Assembly: GCF_001298525.1 (NCBI RefSeq)
Contig: NZ_CP012678.1
Span: 744,001 to 808,000, forward strand
Direction: 5' to 3'
Source: Psychrobacter urativorans
Lineage (GTDB): Bacteria; Pseudomonadota; Gammaproteobacteria; Pseudomonadales; Moraxellaceae
Length of the DNA stretch: 64,000 bases
The translations under genes were made by a program, and so were the position numbers. Positions 27,513-39,200 of this stretch are shown in pieces. The notes under the pieces are model-generated. The model was not told the origin of the DNA and searched no databases. It saw only the letters and a program-made list of their open reading frames with translations. Every line of letters starts with the position of its first letter. The first letter of the stretch is position 1.

Positions 27513-28334
27513 TTACCAATAATTCTCTACGGCAATATTGCCCTCACCGCGGCGATTCATCACCAAGCCAAGCGTTTTTAACGCCTCTTTAGTGTCATCA
27601 ACCATTTCGGGATTGCCGCACACCATCACATGAGCGCTATCAATCTCCAGCGCAATGCCAGCCTGTTGTTGCAGTGTTCCTTCTAATAATAGCTTGGGCA
27701 AACGTGCGCCTAACGCACCGTCAACGGGTTCTCGTGTGACAATGGGCACAAAAATCAAGCGTGCAGGATTGTCCACCAGTAAGCCAAAATCATCTTGTAG
27801 CTGCTTAATTTTATCCACATAGGCCAATTCATCAGCCGTTCGCGCACTGTATGCCAACACAATATGCCCATAATCTTGCCAGGTTTGCAAATCTTGCAAC
27901 ATCGATAAAAAGGGCGCTAAGCCAGTACCGGTAGCCAATAGCCATAAATCTTTGGGCAGCGGCTGCTGATAACGCGCTAAAGTCAAAAATCCAAATGGCA
28001 TGGTATTGAGCAATAACTCATCGCCCACTTGTAAGTGCTGCAACTGTGAAGTAAATGCGCCATCAGGAATCACAATAGAGAAAAACTCCAGCACCTCATC
28101 AAAAGGCGATGACACAATAGAATAAGCCCGAAAAACATCTTCATCCGGTGCGTGTTCTGATTCTTGTGTGTCTTGGTGCTGATGATACTTTAAGCGACTT
28201 GGGTTCACGCCCAAGCGTACAAATTGTCCAGCCGTAAATTTAAAGCTATCGGGGCGCGTGACGGTAAAACTAAAAAGATTGGGCGTCCATGTGGTTTTAC
28301 TGAGCACGGTTACCGTTTGAATAGTATCACTCAT
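27513..28334 (-). CDS. fpr: ferredoxin/flavodoxin-NADP+ reductase Fpr
   Basis: An FAD enzyme of 273 residues that moves electrons between NADPH and ferredoxin or flavodoxin. The FAD site RAYSIVSSPFDE and the NADP site LLATGTGLAPFLSMLQD are clear, then MVCGNPEMVDDTKEAL and a C-terminal NIAVENYW ending in an aromatic residue, as in subclass I bacterial Fpr. A short His/Gln-rich insert (HQHQDTQESEHAPDED) makes it longer than E. coli Fpr (248). It is monocistronic. Confidence 0.93.
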   Translation of the reverse strand: MSDTIQTVTVLSKTTWTPNLFSFTVTRPDSFKFTAGQFVRLGVNPSRLKYHQHQDTQESEHAPDEDVFRAYSIVSSPFDEVLEFFSIVIPDGAFTSQLQHLQVGDELLLNTMPFGFLTLARYQQPLPKDLWLLATGTGLAPFLSMLQDLQTWQDYGHIVLAYSARTADELAYVDKIKQLQDDFGLLVDNPARLIFVPIVTREPVDGALGARLPKLLLEGTLQQQAGIALEIDSAHVMVCGNPEMVDDTKEALKTLGLVMNRRGEGNIAVENYW

Positions 28335-28408
28335 AATAATTAGTCACTTATAGGTATGAATCTGTATTTTTGTTAGAAAAACAATCAAAGGTTTATAAGA
28401 AAATTACA

Positions 28409-28455
28409 TAAAAAAAGATGCGCCAAGTTTATCATAAACGTGGCGCATCTTGGTT
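28409..28455 (-). terminator. strong rho-independent terminator of the nuo operon
   Basis: AAGATGCGCCA (28415-28425) and TGGCGCATCTT (28441-28451) form an 11-bp perfect stem. It extends after one A-G mismatch by GTTTAT/ATAAAC. Reading the minus strand, a T-run follows the hairpin. It lies about 70 bp past the nuoN stop codon. Confidence 0.85.
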
Positions 28456-28523
28456 TTCTATCCGTAATCGCTCAATAAGAGCGCTTATTCACAGTAAATT
28501 ATCTATCAGTTATCACGTCAACC

Positions 28524-30002
28524 TTACCAAATGCGAGCCATATTTGACCACACGATTAAGCTATTAGGTAGGATACCAAATAAGATAACCACGACTGTCA
28601 CCGCAATCACCATGATACCGCCCATACGCATACCCCATTGCCCAGTAACGTCAAACTCAATAAACTCTTTTGGACGTTTAAACAGGGTTAACATCACACG
28701 CAGATAATAGAACAAACCAATAGCACTACCTAAGATAATCATGGCTACTAAGAACCAGTTGGTGCCTTGAACTGCTGCAAGTATGGCAAATAGCTTAGTA
28801 ATAAAGCCTGCCGTTAGTGGGATACCGGCTAATGACAGCAGCATAATGGTCAGCACCGCTGTTAATACCGGACGGCGCCAAAATAACCCTTGATAATGTA
28901 CCAATTCGTCCGCTTCACCTGACTGGCGATAAGGGCTCGACATCAAGGTCACGACACCAAATGCCCCGATAGAGGTAAAGGCATAAACCGCCATATACAT
29001 ACTAGAGATACTATCAGCGGCACTGCCAATACTGACGATAACCACCATCACATAACCCATATGGGCAATAGAAGAGTAACCGAGTAAGCGCTTAAGATTG
29101 GTCTGACGTACGGCTAATACGTTACCGATGAGAATAGATAAGGTCGCCATGACCATAATGAGCATCTGTACCGATGGTAACGCTAGCAGCGCGCTATCAA
29201 TTAAGAAGCGAATAGCCAGTGCCATCATCGCCACTTTAGTCACGGATGCCAAATAAGTCGCAACAGGAGCAGGTGCACCTTCATAAACGTCAGGCGTCCA
29301 CGTATGAAACGGCGCTGCCGATAACTTAAAGGCAATACCAAACATCATCATTGCCGCACCCACTATTAATAGCGGTGACTCATACATAGTCGCTAGCTGT
29401 ACACTAATCTGCTTAAAGCTTAATGAGCCCACTTGCGCATATATAAATGCCATACCCATTAATAATGTCGCCGATGCCGTCGCTGATAATACTAAATACT
29501 TAAGCCCCGACTCAAGCGAACGGTCGCGTAAAAAGGTGTAAGCCAATAGACCATATAACGGTACCGACAGCAGCTCTAAACTCATAAAGAATGCTGCCAT
29601 ATGCTGCGAGCATACCATTAACAACGCACCAGTGGTCGATAACAGCATGAGCAAATACAGCTCATCTTTATTGTCTTTTAGGTTCATCAAATAAGCGTAC
29701 GACAGCGTACAACACGCCAGCGCACAGATAAAAATAACTACCATATTAAACTGAGCAAAGTTATCAATCACAAATAACTGCTCAGCTTGTGGTACGGCTG
29801 AACCGCTACTGATAACCCCACCTATTTGCGCCAGTAGCGTAAACAGACCGATATTCAGCCCTACCACTGTAATGGTGCCAGTGACCACATGGGAGCGTTT
29901 AATCGTGATAGCAATCATGACTAACAGCACGGTAATGACTACCGCAATGATTGGCGCATAAGGCATCAGCCTCATCAAATCATTCATCGTAAATTCATTC
30001 AT
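28524..30002 (-). CDS. nuoN: NADH-quinone oxidoreductase subunit N
   Basis: An antiporter-like membrane subunit of complex I, 492 residues with about 14 hydrophobic segments. The Mrp-antiporter family core is visible (LSAAPFHTWTPDVYEGAPAPVATYLASVTKVAMMALAI is the conserved region, with its key Lys residues, and LLGYSSIAHMGYV follows). It is the last gene of the nuo operon, three bases after nuoM, and is followed by a strong terminator. It takes part in proton pumping. Confidence 0.96.
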   Translation of the reverse strand: MNEFTMNDLMRLMPYAPIIAVVITVLLVMIAITIKRSHVVTGTITVVGLNIGLFTLLAQIGGVISSGSAVPQAEQLFVIDNFAQFNMVVIFICALACCTLSYAYLMNLKDNKDELYLLMLLSTTGALLMVCSQHMAAFFMSLELLSVPLYGLLAYTFLRDRSLESGLKYLVLSATASATLLMGMAFIYAQVGSLSFKQISVQLATMYESPLLIVGAAMMMFGIAFKLSAAPFHTWTPDVYEGAPAPVATYLASVTKVAMMALAIRFLIDSALLALPSVQMLIMVMATLSILIGNVLAVRQTNLKRLLGYSSIAHMGYVMVVIVSIGSAADSISSMYMAVYAFTSIGAFGVVTLMSSPYRQSGEADELVHYQGLFWRRPVLTAVLTIMLLSLAGIPLTAGFITKLFAILAAVQGTNWFLVAMIILGSAIGLFYYLRVMLTLFKRPKEFIEFDVTGQWGMRMGGIMVIAVTVVVILFGILPNSLIVWSNMARIW

Positions 30003-30005
30003 GAC

Positions 30006-31631
30006 TTAACGTGCCTCCATTGCATCAAGTAACTGCGACGCATCTACTTGTGTCACCTGACTATTAACATACGCATTATTAATCCACTGCATCGCATGAC
30101 TTGACGTATCAAGGAACGGCTGCGGATAAAGCCCAAGCCATACTAATCCCATCGCTAACAAGAGCAGTAATGACAACTCGCGCTTGCCCAAATCTTTTAG
30201 GCGACGCTCAGGTAAACCGTGTGACTTAGTCTCATGTAACGCCACTTCTTTAATATTGTTCGCCCCAAAGAGCGCACGATGAATCAAAATAAGCGAATAC
30301 AGACCAGCTAAAATCAAACTGAACGTTGCCAATACCACAAATACTGGATAGTCAGCGAACGAGCCGAACAGAATCATAAACTCGCCGATAAAGTTCCCGG
30401 TACCCGGTATACCTAATAACGCGGCACAGAAGAACATGAGTATCGGCGCATAATAACGGAACTGCCCCCACATACCACCCATCAAGGTCAGATCGCGAGT
30501 ATGCAGACGCTCATAAAGCTGACCGGCCATAATAAATAGCGCCGCTGAGCTTAAACCATGTGCCAACATCTGAATCATCAGACCCTGTAAGCTTAGTAAA
30601 GTTCCGGCATAAATCGCCAACACCACAAACCCCATGTGCGAAATACTGGTATAAGCCAGCAAACGTTTCATATCGGTTTGCATAAAGGCTAGCCATGCGC
30701 CATAAAAGATACCAATCGTACCTAAGGTCATAGCAATCGGAGCAAACTCATGCGATGCCGCTGGAAACAACGGTAACACAAAGCGAATCAAACCATAAGC
30801 CGCGGTCTTAATCAGTACCCCTGCCAAATCCACCGAACCCGCTGTTGGTGCTTGCGCATGCGCATCAGGCAACCAACCATGGAAGGGAATAATCGGCAAC
30901 TTAACCGCAAAGCCAATAAAGAAGCACAGCATAATCGGATATTCCCAGCCGCCAAGAGGCGTACCGAGCAAATCATTATAATTAAAGCTAACTGCACCGC
31001 GATAGGTGTAATTAATAATCACCAAGATTAAAATGCCGATAAGCATAATAAGCCCAGACGCTTGGGTATATAAGAAGAACTTGGTCGCCGCGTATTCTTT
31101 GGTTTTGCCCGGTACATCATGACCCCAAATGGCAATCAAGAAGTAGATAGGCACCAACATCATCTCCCAAAAGAAGAAGAATAAGAACATATCAATGGCT
31201 AAGAAAACACCGATAACACCGCCCAAACTCCACAATAAGTTCAGGTGGAAAAACCCTACACGACGTTGAATCTCATTCCACGAACAAGCAACCGCAGCAA
31301 CCCCTAATAGTCCTGTCAATCCAACCATCAATAGCGATAAACCATCCATCGCTAAATGGAAGCTAATACCAAGGCTTGGTATCCACGGCACACTAAATTG
31401 AGCAACCCATGGCACCGCAGCATCAGGTGCTATCACCTGTTTACTCATGCCTGAGAAATCACCAAGCTGCCATAACGCTATCGATAGCGCAAAGGTCAGT
31501 ATCATACCGATCAAAGCAATCCAGCGCGGCAGACGTTTATTAACCCGCTCAACTAACCAACATAGCAGACCCGCTATAAACGGCACTGCGATTAATGCTG
31601 GTAGCATCCACGTTTGTTGTAACTCTATCAT
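30006..31631 (-). CDS. nuoM: NADH-quinone oxidoreductase subunit M
   Basis: The second antiporter-like proton-pumping subunit, 541 residues with about 14 membrane segments. The family core reads KLPIIPFHGWLPDAHAQAPTAGSVDLAG, and LLAYTSISHMGFVVLAIYAG follows. A conserved Glu lies in FFFFWEMMLVPIYFLIAIWG. It begins one base after the nuoL stop codon. Confidence 0.97.
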   Translation of the reverse strand: MIELQQTWMLPALIAVPFIAGLLCWLVERVNKRLPRWIALIGMILTFALSIALWQLGDFSGMSKQVIAPDAAVPWVAQFSVPWIPSLGISFHLAMDGLSLLMVGLTGLLGVAAVACSWNEIQRRVGFFHLNLLWSLGGVIGVFLAIDMFLFFFFWEMMLVPIYFLIAIWGHDVPGKTKEYAATKFFLYTQASGLIMLIGILILVIINYTYRGAVSFNYNDLLGTPLGGWEYPIMLCFFIGFAVKLPIIPFHGWLPDAHAQAPTAGSVDLAGVLIKTAAYGLIRFVLPLFPAASHEFAPIAMTLGTIGIFYGAWLAFMQTDMKRLLAYTSISHMGFVVLAIYAGTLLSLQGLMIQMLAHGLSSAALFIMAGQLYERLHTRDLTLMGGMWGQFRYYAPILMFFCAALLGIPGTGNFIGEFMILFGSFADYPVFVVLATFSLILAGLYSLILIHRALFGANNIKEVALHETKSHGLPERRLKDLGKRELSLLLLLAMGLVWLGLYPQPFLDTSSHAMQWINNAYVNSQVTQVDASQLLDAMEAR

Positions 31632-31632
31632 C

Positions 31633-33507
31633 TTATACCACCGTCATAATTACCAGCACCAACAGCACAGCGACACCCAAGCCAAAGCTTGTAGCATAGC
31701 CTCGAAGTGACCCCGTTTGCGTCGCAGACAACGCTTTATTACCCGCTGATACCAGCATTGGCAATATATTCCACATTTTATCAATAGGGTCAGCTTTGAA
31801 TAAGCGACCAATGAGTAAAAAGGGTTTTACAAAAACGATATCGTATAGCGCATCGAAGCCCAAACCGTTATAACACCAATGATATAGCGCAGAACCAATA
31901 CGTGTCTGCTTAAAGCTTGTCAGCATCCGACCCTTATCCACCACATATAATAATGCCGCTATAATAAGACCCGCAAGCATGGCACCCATCGCAATAAATT
32001 CAGCCGTATGCTTATCATGTGCTTGATTGGCAACTTCTAATAAATGTCCAACGCTCTCTGGCAATACGCCCTGTAATGGTGGTGTAATGAATGCCCCAAC
32101 TGCCGTTGATAACACTAACAATACGCTAAGTGGCAACCAATACGACACGCCAGACAATTTATGTGCATGTGTCTTTTCTTCGCCAAAGAAGATAATCCAA
32201 ATCATACGGAACGTATAGATAGCGGTTAAGAACGCGCCAAACACACCCATATAAAACAGGAATTGATGACCGGTTGCATAGGCTTCCCAAAGAATCGCTT
32301 CTTTTGAGTAGAAACCAACCGTCACCCAAGGTATCGCCGCTAATGCACCGCCACCGACGATATAACACCAAAACACCAATGGTATCTTCTTACGCAAACC
32401 ACCCATCTTAAAGATATTTTGCTCATGGTGTACCGCAAGGATAACCGCACCTGACGATAAGAATAACAACGCTTTAAAGAAAGCGTGTGTCATCAAGTGA
32501 AAAATAGCGCCTTGCCATGCACCAACGCCTAACGCTAAGAACATATAGCCGATTTGACTCATGGTTGAATACGCTAAGATACGCTTAATGTCAGTCTGCA
32601 CCAATGCACAAAGTCCAGCGACCACTAATGTCAACGCCCCAACAGCACCAACCCAGTACAATAAAACACCTGGGGTTAATAAGAATAACGGATGCATACG
32701 CGCGATTAAATAAACGCCTGCTGTCACCATCGTTGCCGCGTGAATCAGCGCTGAAACTGGCGTAGGACCTGCCATTGCATCAGCCAACCACGAATGTAGC
32801 GGTAGCTGCGCCGATTTACCCATTGCCCCACCAACCAACATCATGGTCGTCAAAATCATGGTCGGATTATTCATATCGAATATTTGAGGCGCACGAGTAA
32901 TAATCTCTTGAATATTAAGCGTCCCAAATTCACGGAATAATAAAAACAATCCAAATGCTAAAAATACATCACCAATGCGAGTGATCGTAAACGCTTTGAT
33001 CGCCGCGCGACCATTGGCACGGTCTTGGAAGTAAAAACCAATCAGCAAGTAAGAACAAATACCAACGCCTTCCCAGCCAAGATATAATAATAATAAGTTA
33101 TCGCCTAACACCAATAACAACATGCTGGCGACAAACAGATTCATATAGCTAAAAAAGCGCCCAAAGCCGTCTTCGCCTCTCATATACCAAGCGGCAAAAA
33201 GATGAATTAAAAAGCCGACTCCGGTAACAACCCCGATCATCGTTAAGGCTAAGCCATCAAAACTTAACCCAAAGCTTGGCGCAAAATCACCAACTTGCAT
33301 CCACGTCCACATAGGAACTTCAACCACCGTACCCGCAGGCTGAGTGGTTAAAAAAGTATAACTGACGAATAATGTACATAGTGATGATAGCAACATGCTA
33401 CCCACACCCACTATTGCCGCTACCTGCTCACTGAGTTTGTCACGCATAAAGGCTAAAATCAAAAAGCCAATGAGCGGAAATATAAAGGTTAATGGTAATA
33501 AATTCAT
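31633..33507 (-). CDS. nuoL: NADH-quinone oxidoreductase subunit L
   Basis: The largest antiporter-like subunit of complex I, 624 residues. It has the family core SAQLPLHSWLADAMAGPTPVSALIHAATMVTAGVYL region and LAYSTMSQIGYMFLALG. The extended C-terminus includes the long lateral helix and a last membrane anchor (GLGVAVLLVLVIMTVV). It starts 4 bp after nuoK. Confidence 0.97.
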   Translation of the reverse strand: MNLLPLTFIFPLIGFLILAFMRDKLSEQVAAIVGVGSMLLSSLCTLFVSYTFLTTQPAGTVVEVPMWTWMQVGDFAPSFGLSFDGLALTMIGVVTGVGFLIHLFAAWYMRGEDGFGRFFSYMNLFVASMLLLVLGDNLLLLYLGWEGVGICSYLLIGFYFQDRANGRAAIKAFTITRIGDVFLAFGLFLLFREFGTLNIQEIITRAPQIFDMNNPTMILTTMMLVGGAMGKSAQLPLHSWLADAMAGPTPVSALIHAATMVTAGVYLIARMHPLFLLTPGVLLYWVGAVGALTLVVAGLCALVQTDIKRILAYSTMSQIGYMFLALGVGAWQGAIFHLMTHAFFKALLFLSSGAVILAVHHEQNIFKMGGLRKKIPLVFWCYIVGGGALAAIPWVTVGFYSKEAILWEAYATGHQFLFYMGVFGAFLTAIYTFRMIWIIFFGEEKTHAHKLSGVSYWLPLSVLLVLSTAVGAFITPPLQGVLPESVGHLLEVANQAHDKHTAEFIAMGAMLAGLIIAALLYVVDKGRMLTSFKQTRIGSALYHWCYNGLGFDALYDIVFVKPFLLIGRLFKADPIDKMWNILPMLVSAGNKALSATQTGSLRGYATSFGLGVAVLLVLVIMTVV

Positions 33508-33511
33508 GACA

Positions 33512-33919
33512 TCATCCTTTCATCTCACTGGCGCTATCGACATCAAGATGCCCACGCTTATGATAAAACTGCAATAATATAGCCAAACCAATTGAGGCTT
33601 CAGCGGCTGCTAAGGTCAAAATAAAGATAAACATAATTTGTCCATCTGGATCCATCCAGCGACTGCCTGCCACCACAAATGCTAACGCAGCGGCATTCAT
33701 CATGATCTCTAAACTCATCAGCATAAATAGAAAGTTACGCCGAACCATCACACCGCCCAGACCAATCGCAAATAAAATACCCGCCAATATCAACCCATGG
33801 CTCATCGGTATCATACCCAGTATATTTTGTGCGTCAGTCACAGGCTGTACTAAGCCTGCTACCTCGTGGGCAAACGGCGCAGTTGACACCTGTTGTGCCA
33901 CGCTCACTGCTTGTACCAT
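33512..33919 (-). CDS. nuoK: NADH-quinone oxidoreductase subunit K, N-terminally extended
   Basis: A small membrane subunit with three helices and a conserved Glu in [15 protein letters not shown]. At 135 residues it is about 35 longer than E. coli NuoK because of an N-terminal stretch before [17 protein letters not shown]. The upstream start is well supported: its ATG overlaps the nuoJ stop by one base (TGATG), and AGGAG lies 9 bases before it. An internal start at the methionine before SHGLIL would give a classic-length protein. Confidence 0.93.
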   Translation of the reverse strand: MVQAVSVAQQVSTAPFAHEVAGLVQPVTDAQNILGMIPMSHGLILAGILFAIGLGGVMVRRNFLFMLMSLEIMMNAAALAFVVAGSRWMDPDGQIMFIFILTLAAAEASIGLAILLQFYHKRGHLDVDSASEMKG

Positions 33920-34620
33920 CAGTCAGACTCCTTGCGCGTGACTTTCTGCATACCCACATAATCATGGGGATCAACAGCCTTATATTCATAAGGTTCATTT
34001 ATCTCATTAACAGCTTCGTTATTCTCATTAGTATCATGGAGATATCTTTTAACGCCATCATCTCGTCTATCAACATTATGCTGATAATCAATCTCATCAT
34101 TTAGTGATTCTTTACCTAAATGATAAGCGGCTACCAATGCTGCCAGTAATAATAATGCCGCCACTTCAACCAACATCATATACTTACTAAATAATGCCGT
34201 ACCGACTGCTTTCGCGGGAATAGTAGCACCACCAATAACAGCAGCCTCATCATGATTGAGACCAATCAGGGCATACAGTATCACAGCAATAATAATCGTC
34301 AGTCCAGTTGGCACTGCCCACGTTTTAGCATCAAGCCATCCTTCTTCTTGGCGCTCATTTCTAATGCCTAAATTGAGCATCATAATTACAAAGACGAATA
34401 GAATTAGAATCGCACCAGCATAAACAATAATCTCAAGTGCCCCTGCAAACGGTGCACCCAGCACAAACATGATGCCAGCCACTGCCAGTAGCGACACAAT
34501 CATCGATAAGATGGCGTGCACGGGATTGGCATGAATAACGACGCGCAGACTGGCAAAAATAGCCACTGCTGCGAGTGCGTAAAACCCTACTAAATCAGGA
34601 TTGTTTAAAATAGTCATCAC
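33919..34620 (-). CDS. nuoJ: NADH-quinone oxidoreductase subunit J
   Basis: A five-helix membrane subunit of 233 residues. The third-helix region is conserved ([28 protein letters not shown]). The C-terminal 65 residues are hydrophilic and Asn/Asp/Glu-rich, longer than in E. coli NuoJ (184). The start is GTG at 34620, or the ATG at 34617 that overlaps the nuoI TGA. AAGGAG precedes both, and the overlap indicates translational coupling. Confidence 0.94.
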   Translation of the reverse strand: MMTILNNPDLVGFYALAAVAIFASLRVVIHANPVHAILSMIVSLLAVAGIMFVLGAPFAGALEIIVYAGAILILFVFVIMMLNLGIRNERQEEGWLDAKTWAVPTGLTIIIAVILYALIGLNHDEAAVIGGATIPAKAVGTALFSKYMMLVEVAALLLLAALVAAYHLGKESLNDEIDYQHNVDRRDDGVKRYLHDTNENNEAVNEINEPYEYKAVDPHDYVGMQKVTRKESD

Positions 34621-35165
34621 GGCAGCAAGCTCCTTAGATCAATAGGTGCAGCTTCGTTTTGTGCTGCGCCTTTCGGTTTATCTGCCACCGCCATACCGGA
34701 TACGCGATAATAGTTATAATCAGGATATTTACCCGGTCCTGAGATAAGCAAATGTTCTTTTTCATAGACCAAGTCTTGACGCACATATTCGCCCATCTCA
34801 AAATCAGGGGTCATCTGAATAGCAGTCGTGGGACACGCTTCTTCGCACAACCCGCAAAAAATACAGCGCGAGAAGTTAATACGGAAAAACTCTGGATACC
34901 AACGCCCATCTTCACGTTCCGCTTTTTGCAACGAGATACAGCCCACTGGACATGCCACCGCGCATAAGTTACAAGCGACGCAGCGCTCATCGCCATCAGG
35001 GTCGCGAGATAATATGATGCGTCCCCGAAACCGTGGTGGTACCGGTACCGGTACTTCAGGATACAATATGGTATCGCGTGGTCGTATCGCGTGGCTATTG
35101 ACCATCCACATGCTGCGAACAATGGTAAATACACCAATGACAGTCTTTTTTATCGTAGTAAACAT
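34617..35165 (-). CDS. nuoI: NADH-quinone oxidoreductase subunit I
   Basis: The 4Fe-4S ferredoxin-like subunit that carries clusters N6a and N6b in the peripheral arm. Both motifs are intact: [16 protein letters not shown] and [16 protein letters not shown]. At 182 residues it is the same size as E. coli NuoI. It overlaps the start of nuoJ. Confidence 0.97.
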   Translation of the reverse strand: MFTTIKKTVIGVFTIVRSMWMVNSHAIRPRDTILYPEVPVPVPPRFRGRIILSRDPDGDERCVACNLCAVACPVGCISLQKAEREDGRWYPEFFRINFSRCIFCGLCEEACPTTAIQMTPDFEMGEYVRQDLVYEKEHLLISGPGKYPDYNYYRVSGMAVADKPKGAAQNEAAPIDLRSLLP

Positions 35166-35209
35166 GGGATTATTATCCTTATCAGCATTACTCTAGATCA
35201 TCCGCGAGC

Positions 35210-36253
35210 TTACAGCGTTGGAGAGAAAATCAAAATGACTGCCGCAGTAACCAATAAATTAATCAAGGTCACCGGTAGACAAACTTTCCAACCAAAATTC
35301 ATCACCTGATCATAGCGTGGACGCATGAGCGAACCACGAGCCAAAATAAACATGGTCATAAAGAACAGAGTCTTAATCATGAACCAAAAAGCAGGTGGTA
35401 CAAATGGAATATTTAAATTAAAAGGGGCAAGCCAGCCACCAAAGAACAGACAAGTCATTAACGCTGAAATCAGAACCACGTTGACGTACTCACCGATAAA
35501 GAACATACCAAATTTCATGCCAGAATATTCAACATGATAGCCTTCAGCAAGCTCTTGTTCTGCTTCTGGTTGGTCAAACGGATGTCTATGGGTAACCGCA
35601 ACACCCGCCACGACAAAGGTTAAGAACCCTAAAAACTGCGGAATAATATACCAGCCATCGGCTTGAGCTTCGACAATTTCACGTAGATTAAATGAGCCTG
35701 TCAACGCCACTACACCCATCAATGACAAGCCTAAAAAGACCTCATAACTGATGGTTTGCGCGGCAGAACGTAGTCCACCCAGTAGCGAGAACTTATTTGC
35801 GGACGCCCAACCACCAAACATCACCGCGTAAATAGCGATACCTGCCATGGCAAAGAAGAATAATATGCCGATGTCCCAATCTGCCACACCAAGTGTTGGC
35901 GATACCGGAATAATAGCAAAAGAAGCCAATGCCGTGAACATGGCAACTGCAGGCGCCAATGTAAAGATAAATTTATCAGTGAAATTTGGGGTCCAATCCT
36001 CTTTAAAGAAGATTTTGAGCATATCAGCGACTAATTGTAATGAGCCAAAAGGACCAACACGGTTAGGACCATAACGGTCTTGCCACAGTGCTAACATACG
36101 ACGCTCATAAATAATCATCATAGCAGCCACAATCACAACCACCAAAAAAATGACAATGGATTGTACAACCATAAATAGGATTGACCACGTCTCAAAGGTC
36201 ATCATATTAGCCAAAAAGCTTGGCACATCAGGAATAATACGAGTAAATGACAT
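35210..36253 (-). CDS. nuoH: NADH-quinone oxidoreductase subunit H
   Basis: A quinone-site membrane subunit at the junction with the peripheral arm. The conserved block [30 protein letters not shown] and the quinone-region acidic loop ([20 protein letters not shown]) are present. The frame is open upstream into nuoG, but AGGAGG lies six bases before the ATG at 36253, next to the nuoG stop, giving 347 residues starting [10 protein letters not shown]. That start is much better than the one at 36352. Confidence 0.95.
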   Translation of the reverse strand: MSFTRIIPDVPSFLANMMTFETWSILFMVVQSIVIFLVVVIVAAMMIIYERRMLALWQDRYGPNRVGPFGSLQLVADMLKIFFKEDWTPNFTDKFIFTLAPAVAMFTALASFAIIPVSPTLGVADWDIGILFFFAMAGIAIYAVMFGGWASANKFSLLGGLRSAAQTISYEVFLGLSLMGVVALTGSFNLREIVEAQADGWYIIPQFLGFLTFVVAGVAVTHRHPFDQPEAEQELAEGYHVEYSGMKFGMFFIGEYVNVVLISALMTCLFFGGWLAPFNLNIPFVPPAFWFMIKTLFFMTMFILARGSLMRPRYDQVMNFGWKVCLPVTLINLLVTAAVILIFSPTL

Positions 36254-36254
36254 A

Positions 36255-39200
36255 TTACACCTCCTGTGTGGTGGTCGGAGCAGCAGTGACGCTGTCAATA
36301 TTAAAATCAGCGTTAGCGCTCGCCATTGAAGCCATATCAACTTCCATTGCATCAGACATCGTAATCGGTGCAGCCACTTTACATATGGATGCTGGCATCG
36401 ATGGATGGATAATACTCACCTGTCCGACCGGATAGCCAATACAACCTTCTGCTAGATAATGTACCAGTTGCACAGGTAATACTATTTGCTGTTTATCAAT
36501 ATTAATCGCTAAATAGTCACCAGTGGAGACACCCCACTCTTTAGCGTCGTCCATTCCAATATGCCAACTGGCCACAGGCAATTGCTCAGCGACAACCGGA
36601 CTACGCGATGCCATCATTGAACTGGCATAAATATTATAGATAGGCACCAGTTTCGCCTGACCTTGTTGTATATCAGTCGTCGTCAATGACGTTACTTGTG
36701 GCGCTATATATTGACGCATTGCTAAACGTGCGACTTGATCAAACAGACGTACACCGGGATCGCCGTTCTTTAGGCTACCACCGACCTTGGTTTGATATTT
36801 ATTCCATGCTTGAGGCGAGTTCCAACCAGCCGATTGCGCAAATGGAATCATTGAGCTTGGCGTCTGCGTACCGCTATAACCTTCCATTGAAAAGGTCAAA
36901 CCGGTATCTAAATCTTTGGGTTGCATGGGCTCATGTACAGAAATTGGTGCACGCATTGCCGTACGACCTGAATAACGACGCGGCTCACGAGCAATCTTTA
37001 GACCGGTAATACGATAATCAGCATCAGGCGCAGCATTTTTAATACCGGCAAGCTTCGGATGCGTCGCTATTAAAGCGTCAATCACATCATCAAGCTGTGT
37101 CCAGTCAACATCTTTACCCAGCAAGCTGCTATGCACGGCATGCAACCAACGCCAACCTTCTTTAATACTGCTAAGCGGATGGTAATAGCTATTATCATAA
37201 ACTTGGAAAAAGCGCTGAGCACGACCTTCGGCAGAGACCAAAGTACCATCAGCTTCCGCAAAACTTGCTGCTGGTAATACGATATCTACATTTTTATGCC
37301 AATCAAACAATTGATGGTCAAGCACAATCACGGTTTTATCTGCCAGTAATTGTGTCAGCTTGTGTCCATCAATAGCATCTGTTAGCTGGTTTTCCGCCAC
37401 AATCACGACATCAAAATCAGTAGCTAACAGCTCTTCTACCGACTTGCCACCGAGCAGACAAACACCGACACTATTTGCATCTGTTACCGCAAGATAAATA
37501 CCTGCTTGGACATGATAATTGTTATTTTCATGTTTTAGCTCTAGTGGCGTTGCAGGTTTACGCTCAACATTATCTTGCGTATCGGCATTAACGCTCACTT
37601 CAGGTTTTGCAGCAAGCTCTTGATCATCAACTGGTTGCGCTTCAGCTTGCTGTTGTGCAGCACGAACTTTTGCATTATGCGCTTCAACTTGATGCTGCTC
37701 AGTCGCTTTAATAGCGCTACGTTTTTGCGTCAATGCTTGGGTAATTTGCGCAGCGGCTTCTATTAAAGCAATAGAAGATAAGCTGCTACCTGATACCACC
37801 AATGGCTTATCGGCTGTAATCAAGTCATAAGCAATTTGCTGTGCAAGCGCTTGCATCGGGTCAGTATCGGCACTTTGTTCTGTATTAGGCGCGACAATTT
37901 GTGCCATATCATCAGCTAAACTGGCAATTTCATCAGCGACTTTAAATCCCAGTGTGGTGATATCTTCGGGAGTCGCGACCACGCTGACTTTACTGATATT
38001 ATCAAGCTTGGTTTGAGTAACATCAATAATATAAACAGGGCTGAGCGCACCTTGGGCAATACGTTGTACCGGTTCAGCTAACCACGCTTGGGTTTGAACT
38101 GCCGCCGCCATTTTAAGCGCTTCGTTTTTCGCTGCTTGGCGTACTGACAATGCCACTCGTGATGACGTTTGAGTAATATCTTCACCCAAAATCAACACCG
38201 CATCATGACTTTCAATGTCAGTCATACCGGGATTATAAATACCCTCAGTGCTTAATACTTCGATACATTTATTGACCAAAGCTTGCTGTTGATGATTTAA
38301 ACCAGTGGAGAAGTTATCAAAGCCAACCAGATTTTTTAGGGCAAAGTTAGTCTCAAGACTGGCACGTGGTGAACCAATACCAATAACCTTTTTATCTTTA
38401 AGGCGTCTCGTCGTCTCATCCAGTGCGTAGTCAATATTAATTTCGACGTGTTTATCATTGATACGCTCAAGGGCTTGAGTTGGACGGTCTTCACGGTTGA
38501 CGTAGCCATAACCAAAACGACCACGGTCACATAAGAAATAACGGTTTACTTCGCCATTGTAGCGATTTTCGATACGGCGCAATTCGCCATAACGCTCACC
38601 CGCTGAGATATTACAGCCCGCTGAGCAACCATGGCAGATGCTTGGCGCATACTGCATATCCCATTTACGGTTATAACGCTCAGAATGGGTTTTATCCGTA
38701 AACACACCTGTTGGGCATACTTCGGTTAAGTTACCTGAAAACTCACTTTCAAACTGACCATCTTTATCACGACCAAAATAAACACGATTATTAGAGGCAT
38801 AAACACCTAAATCCTCGCCACCGGCGTAATCTTTATAAAAACGCACACAGCGATAGCAAGCGATACAGCGGTTCATTTCATGGGCAATAAAAGGACCAAG
38901 CTCTTGATTATGATGGGTACGCTTGGTGAAGCGGTAACGGCGAGTATTATGACCAGACATATAAGTCATATCCTGCAAATGACAATGCCCACCTTCTTCA
39001 CAGGTTGGGCAGTCATGCGGATGGTTGGTCATCAATAGCTCAACCATAGATTTGCGGAATGCTTTTGCTTCGTCATCGGTGACCGAGATATACATATCAT
39101 TGCTAGGTGCGACCATACATGACATGACTAAGCGACCGCGACCCGCTTCCATATCTTCTTTGGTCATGTATTGCTTAACCGCGCACTGACGGCACGAGCC

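Noticed and set aside
36254..36352. Upstream start for nuoH inside nuoG
   Set aside because: AGGAGG just before the ATG at 36253 and the normal NuoH N-terminus make the later start clearly better.
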